Below, in pieces: positions 59,888 through 64,000 of a DNA stretch of 64,000 nucleotides. Source of the DNA: Granulicella sp. 5B5 (GTDB lineage: Bacteria; Acidobacteriota; Terriglobia; Terriglobales; Acidobacteriaceae); assembly GCF_014083945.1 (NCBI RefSeq), contig NZ_CP046444.1:434001-498000 (forward strand), in the 5' to 3' direction. The notes under the pieces were generated by a model. It worked only from the letters and a program-made list of their open reading frames with translations, was not told the DNA's origin and did not search any database. A program made the translations under genes and the position numbers. Numbering within the stretch: the stretch's first letter is position 1; each line of letters opens with the position of its first letter.

Positions 59888-62758
59888 TTGCCTCAAGACC
59901 TCAAGACCCTCGACGCTCCCTTCCCGCCACCGCATCGCGTACACAGACGTCTTCTCCTGGCCCTCGCCGCAGTCGTCCTCGTTATCATCTTCAGCGCCCG
60001 CACACTGCTCGCGGAGTGGGTCGATCTCCTCTGGTTCCACTCGCTCGGCTACAGCCAGGTCTTCTGGCGCACCACACTGCTCAGCGCGGCTGTCTGCATA
60101 GTCTTCGCGCTGCTCACCTTCGCCATCCTCTTCACGGTCTTCACCCTGCTCCGCCGCTCGCACGCTGGCGATCTTCCCCGCTCCCACAAAATCTACATTC
60201 AGGGCAGTCCGCTCAACCTCTCCATCGACCCGATCCTTCGCGGCGTCACATGGGTCATCGCCATCATCGCCGGGTTTCTCAGCGGCACTTCGATGCTCGC
60301 CTCCTGGCCCACCTTCGCGCTCTATCTCTACGCTCCTCGCGCCTCCACGGTCACGGACCCGGTCTTCAGCCGCCCCCTCAGCTTCTTTCTCTTTACGCTC
60401 CCGATGCTGAACCTGCTGCTCAACTGGCTGCTCACCCTGGCCTTCGTCATCGGCTTCGCAGCCATCTTCATGGCGTTGCTGGCCAGCAGCACACGCGCCG
60501 TGCAGGCCCGCACCGAAGGCGCAGACATCCACCGCTACGCCCCTTCACTCTGGCGAGGCCTCTCCTGGGCGCTGGCCTTCTTCCTCCTCGTCCTCTCTGC
60601 AAACGTCTACGTCAGCCGCTTTCAAACGCTCCTCAACACGCATACCCTCTTCGACGGCGTCACCTACACCGACGCGCACATACTCATCCCCGGTCTCCTC
60701 TTCGTCGCACTCGCTCTCCTCGTTGGAGCCGGCCTGGCCGCTTACAACGCCATGCGTTCGGGCCACGGTAAGGCGATCTTCACCTCTGCCGTTCCGGCCG
60801 TCGTCGCCTATGTGGCGCTTTCGCTCGTCGGCTGGTACGTCGACAGCTTCGTCGTCCGCCCCAATCAGCTTGATCGCGAAACACCCTACATCGCGCACAA
60901 CATCCAGAGCACCCGCGCGGCCTTCGGCCTCGACCGCTTCGACCGCAAGGAGTTCCCTGCCGAAACCACCGTCGCCGCCGCCGACCCCGCCAACAATCAG
61001 CCCACCCTCCAGAACATCCGCCTCTGGGACTGGCACGCCCTCCAGGACACCCTCCGCCAGGTCCAGGAGATCCGCACCTACTACGACTTCCCCGACATCG
61101 ACATCGACCGGTACAACCTCGACGGCACCACCCGCGAGGTCATGCTCGCCGGCCGCGAGCTCAACGTCAATAAACTCCCTGACAGCAGCCGCAACTGGAT
61201 CAACGAGAAGCTCATCTACACCCACGGCTACGGCGTCACCATGAACCCCGTCAACGGCTTCACAGCCGAAGGCCTGCCCAACCTCCTGCTCAGCAACATG
61301 CCCGTCCAGAGCACCGTCCCCGGCCTCTCCGTCTCCCGCCCCGAGCTCTACTTCGGCGAGCTCACCAACACCGACGTCTACGTCAAGACCCACCAGCAGG
61401 AGTTCGACTACCCACAGGGCCAGTCCAACAACCTCACCTCCTATCAGGGCACCGGCGGCATCCCTATCGGCGGCGAGCTACGCCGCATCCTCCTCGCCAC
61501 CGATCGCGGCGACCTCGGCAAAGTACCTTTCTCTGACGACATCACCCCTGACAGCCGCCTGCTCATGCGCCGCAACATCCGCCAGCGCGTCGCAGTGCTC
61601 GCGCCCTTCCTCACCTTCGACTCCGACCCCTACCTCGTCGTCGGCGAGGACGGCCGCCTCTCCTGGATACTCGACGCCTACACCGCCTCCGACTCCTACC
61701 CCGACGCCACACACTACACCCTGCCCGACGGCACCTCCGTCAACTACATCCGCAACAGCGTCAAGGCCGTCGTCGACGCCTACAACGGCACCACCACCTT
61801 CTACGTCTTCGACCCGTCAGACCCGCTCATCGCCGCCTGGCGTCATATCTTTCCAGCTCTCTTCCGCGATGCCGTATCCATGCCCCCGGACCTCCGTCAT
61901 CACATCCGCTACCCTGAAACCCTCTTCAGCCTTCAGGCACAGGTCTATGCGCTTTACCATATGACTGTTCCCGAGGTCTTTTTCAACCGCGAAGACCTCT
62001 GGACCGTCGCCACCGAGACCACCAACCAGCCCACCTCTGACGACTCCGGCCAATCTGGTGCCCAGCCCATGCAGCCCAACTTCGTCCTCATGAAGCTGCC
62101 CGGCGAGACGAACGCCGAGTTCGTCGAGATACTCCCATTCACCCCGGCCAACCGCAACAACCTCATTGGCTGGATCGCCGCCCGCTGCGACGATCCTCAC
62201 TACGGTTCCGCCATCGTCTACGACTTCCCCAAGACCCGCCTCATCGACGGCCCGCAACAGATCGAAGCCCGCATCGACCAGAACGCCCAGCTCTCTGGCC
62301 AGCTCACCCTCTGGAACCAGCAGGGCTCCCACGTCCTGCGCGGCAGCCTCCTCGTCATCCCCTCCGGCAAGGCACTTCTCTACGCCGAGCCCATCTACCT
62401 CCAGGCCCAGCAAAGCCCCATGCCCGAGCTCCGCCTCGTTGTGCTCGCTCTGCAGGACCGCCTCGCCTACGGCCCCAACTTCCAGAGTGCCCTCGCCTCT
62501 CTCTTCAACGACCAGCCCTCGTCGCTCAACGCCACCACTTCCACAGACACCGACACCTCTACGCCCTCTGCCACTCCATCCCCTGCACCCACAGCCGCCG
62601 CCAACAACAGTGCCCTCATCTCGCAAGCCGCGCAGGACTTCGACGACTACCAGCACCTTACTGCCGCCGGCAAGCTGACTCAGGCTGGCCAAAAGCTCGA
62701 CGACCTCAAACGCGTCCTCAACCAGCTCAACCAGCACTCCAACACGCAGGCTCACTAG
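59888..62758 (+). CDS. UPF0182-family membrane protein
   Basis: A 956-residue protein of the size expected for UPF0182. Seven hydrophobic segments lie in the first ~330 residues (LLLALAAVVLVIIFSARTLL is the first). A large extracytoplasmic domain follows with conserved blocks (DWHALQDTLRQVQEIRTYYD, LPDSSRNWINEKLIYTHGYG, PELYFGELTNTDVYVKTHQQ, NYIRNSVKAVVDAYNGTTTF, RNNLIGWIAARCDDPHYGS). A Thr/Asp/Ser/Pro linker and a helical tail end it. The TTG at 59888 is preceded by AGGTG; the open frame continues upstream into the nitroreductase terminator, so earlier starts are excluded. Function unknown. Confidence 0.82.
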   Translation: MPQDLKTLDAPFPPPHRVHRRLLLALAAVVLVIIFSARTLLAEWVDLLWFHSLGYSQVFWRTTLLSAAVCIVFALLTFAILFTVFTLLRRSHAGDLPRSHKIYIQGSPLNLSIDPILRGVTWVIAIIAGFLSGTSMLASWPTFALYLYAPRASTVTDPVFSRPLSFFLFTLPMLNLLLNWLLTLAFVIGFAAIFMALLASSTRAVQARTEGADIHRYAPSLWRGLSWALAFFLLVLSANVYVSRFQTLLNTHTLFDGVTYTDAHILIPGLLFVALALLVGAGLAAYNAMRSGHGKAIFTSAVPAVVAYVALSLVGWYVDSFVVRPNQLDRETPYIAHNIQSTRAAFGLDRFDRKEFPAETTVAAADPANNQPTLQNIRLWDWHALQDTLRQVQEIRTYYDFPDIDIDRYNLDGTTREVMLAGRELNVNKLPDSSRNWINEKLIYTHGYGVTMNPVNGFTAEGLPNLLLSNMPVQSTVPGLSVSRPELYFGELTNTDVYVKTHQQEFDYPQGQSNNLTSYQGTGGIPIGGELRRILLATDRGDLGKVPFSDDITPDSRLLMRRNIRQRVAVLAPFLTFDSDPYLVVGEDGRLSWILDAYTASDSYPDATHYTLPDGTSVNYIRNSVKAVVDAYNGTTTFYVFDPSDPLIAAWRHIFPALFRDAVSMPPDLRHHIRYPETLFSLQAQVYALYHMTVPEVFFNREDLWTVATETTNQPTSDDSGQSGAQPMQPNFVLMKLPGETNAEFVEILPFTPANRNNLIGWIAARCDDPHYGSAIVYDFPKTRLIDGPQQIEARIDQNAQLSGQLTLWNQQGSHVLRGSLLVIPSGKALLYAEPIYLQAQQSPMPELRLVVLALQDRLAYGPNFQSALASLFNDQPSSLNATTSTDTDTSTPSATPSPAPTAAANNSALISQAAQDFDDYQHLTAAGKLTQAGQKLDDLKRVLNQLNQHSNTQAH

Positions 62759-62793
62759 CCCGCCCCCTTCACTGCCGTTTCACACGCGGCTCC

Positions 62794-62799
62794 GATACT
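62794..62799 (+). promoter_or_regulatory. Putative -10 box of the phosphodiesterase gene
   Basis: GATACT ends 6 nt before the ATG at 62806, the same spacing as the TAnnnT boxes upstream of other genes. Confidence 0.4.
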
Positions 62800-62805
62800 G
62801 CTTTA

Positions 62806-64000
62806 ATGACCTCTATGCTTCCCTCTGCGCGCCGGTCCGCTGCCCTTCTCTTCTCCTTCGCCGCTCTCACTGTCGCCTCCCGCGCCCAGCAATCCGCTCC
62901 AGAGGCGCACCCGCACCACAACGTCATCCTCTTTGTCGCCGACGGTCTCCGCCGCAACTCGGTCACACCCGAGGACATGCCCACGCTCTACCGCCTCCGC
63001 ACCGAAGGCGTCGACCTCCGCAACAGCCACTCCGTCTACCCATCCGTCACCACCGCCAACGCCTCCGCCATCGCCACCGGCCACGGCCTCGGCGACACCG
63101 GCGACTACGGCAACGTCATCTACCCCGGCTTCTACCTCACCGACCCCTTCGCCCCCGCGCCTTCTGACGGCATCGCACCCTTCCTTGAGAACGACTCCGT
63201 CCTCGCCACCATGAACGCCGCCTACAACGGCAACTACCTCGGCGAAACCACACTCCTCGAGGCCGCGCACAAAGCCGGCTTCAGCGTCGCCGCCGTCGGC
63301 AAGCTCGGCCCCACCGCCATCCAGCTTCTGCCCTCCGTCCACCGTAACGAACTCGGTCAGATGGACATCCCCGAAACCCTCATCCTCGACGAGTCCACCG
63401 GCCACGCCAACAGCGTCCCGCTGCCTCTCGACTTCGCCGACCAGCTCCTCCACTCCGGCCTGCCCACTGAAGCCCCGCTGCGCACCAACGGCTTCCCCGC
63501 GGACTCGCAGTGGTCCAACGGCTTCTCCGGCAACGGCGCCCAGGCCGGCACACTCGCCGCCAACACCGTGCAGGAGCAATGGCTCGCCGACGTCACCACC
63601 AAACTCATCCTTCCCGACTTCGCCAAGGCCGGCAAGCCCTTCGTCCTCCTCTTCTGGTCCCGCGACCCCGACGGCACGCAGCACAACCAAGGCGACAGCT
63701 TCCAGAACCTCTCGCCCGGCATCAACGGCCCCACCGTAACGCTCGCCCTCCGCAACGCCGACCACTGCCTCGCCGAGCTGCTCGACTGGCTCGACAAGCA
63801 CCCCGCCATCAAGGCCAACACCGACGTCCTCGTCACCTCCGACCACGGCTTCGCCACCATCAGCCGCCGCGAGCTCGACTCCACCGGCGACCTCATCACC
63901 ACTCCCGCCGCCGCACTCACCTACAAGCCCGTCGGCCACGACAAGCCCGAGCCCGCCTCCACGCTGCCCACCGGCTTCCTCGGCATCGACCTCGCCCTCT
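62806..64000 (+). CDS. Type I phosphodiesterase/nucleotide pyrophosphatase-like exported protein (partial)
   Basis: The gene runs off the right edge; about 398 residues are visible. A signal peptide (MLPSARRSAALLFSFAALTV) is followed by the alkaline-phosphatase-superfamily core: VILFVADGLRRNS (metal Asp), SVYPSVTTANASAIATGHGL (nucleophile Thr), LLFWSRDPDGTQHNQGD (metal Asp/His) and VLVTSDHGFATI (metal Asp/His). These are the phosphodiesterase-type ligands. It is likely periplasmic and acts on phosphodiesters or nucleotides. The second Met (62815) is an alternative start. Confidence 0.82.
   Translation, partial: MTSMLPSARRSAALLFSFAALTVASRAQQSAPEAHPHHNVILFVADGLRRNSVTPEDMPTLYRLRTEGVDLRNSHSVYPSVTTANASAIATGHGLGDTGDYGNVIYPGFYLTDPFAPAPSDGIAPFLENDSVLATMNAAYNGNYLGETTLLEAAHKAGFSVAAVGKLGPTAIQLLPSVHRNELGQMDIPETLILDESTGHANSVPLPLDFADQLLHSGLPTEAPLRTNGFPADSQWSNGFSGNGAQAGTLAANTVQEQWLADVTTKLILPDFAKAGKPFVLLFWSRDPDGTQHNQGDSFQNLSPGINGPTVTLALRNADHCLAELLDWLDKHPAIKANTDVLVTSDHGFATISRRELDSTGDLITTPAAALTYKPVGHDKPEPASTLPTGFLGIDLAL

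Overview
The window is about 64 kb of high-GC DNA that looks like the chromosome of an Acidobacteriota soil bacterium of the Terriglobus/Granulicella/Edaphobacter type. The evidence is a VWFA-related secreted protein of the acidobacterial type, many Tat- or Sec-exported hypothetical proteins, GH2 and PL4 plant-polysaccharide enzymes, a TolB-like/TPR-tailed Ser/Thr kinase, and short intergenic repeats. No rRNA, tRNA, CRISPR array or insertion sequence was found. The species assignment is an inference.

Layout. 1-4.4 kb: the end of an ATP-synthase accessory pair (minus strand) diverging from lysS, then a PLP aminotransferase and a YmdB-type phosphodiesterase. 4.4-8.5 kb: a lipoprotein RNase T2 and a large Tat-exported GH2 enzyme. 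8.5-15.9 kb: a glycolate/glyoxylate block (glcD-glcE-glcF, a 2-oxo-acid hydratase-like gene, aceB, and an XRE-cupin regulator). 16-24.4 kb: a complete reductive pyrimidine (uracil/thymine) degradation operon on the minus strand: hyuC, preT, preA, hydA, an NCS1 transporter and an omega-aminotransferase. 24.6-29.5 kb: a GH2 enzyme divergent from a PL4 rhamnogalacturonan lyase. 29.6-31.7 kb: ECF sigma factor, putative anti-sigma factor and a secretin-like exported protein. 31.9-35 kb: a cysteine desulfurase and a KimA-type potassium transporter. 35.2-37.5 kb: an AT-richer restriction-modification island, with a D12-class adenine methylase and an EcoRI-family endonuclease. It sits beside a GC-rich fragment of a close relative of the same methylase. 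37.5-47.5 kb: glutathione peroxidase, exported proteins, the kinase, a response regulator, ccmF-ccmH, a SET-domain protein, a zinc-ribbon protein and a cupin. 47.6-57.2 kb: a tiny His-rich exported peptide gene, dnaX-recR, a phosphatase, eno-gpmI, a LytS-type kinase and ribA. 57.2-64 kb: the VWFA protein, a ParDE toxin-antitoxin pair, a nitroreductase, a UPF0182 membrane protein and a phosphodiesterase cut by the window end.

How the parts fit. The glycolate block would oxidise glycolate to glyoxylate (GlcDEF) and condense it with acetyl-CoA (AceB). The neighbouring convergent operon would take in uracil, reduce it, open the ring, release CO2 and ammonia and transaminate beta-alanine. The regulator between the two blocks could control either. 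The GH2/PL4 genes suggest use of pectin side-chain material.

Most notable observations. (i) At least ten genes have a TAnnnT -10 hexamer 6-8 nt before the start codon, with more near-matches, which suggests widespread leaderless transcription. (ii) The EcoRI-like restriction-modification island carries a relic of a related methylase. (iii) A 50-residue His-rich exported peptide has its own terminator. (iv) A DinB C-terminal relic lies between two operons. (v) Six copies of a CTAYTCCC heptamer repeat occur, all in the right half.
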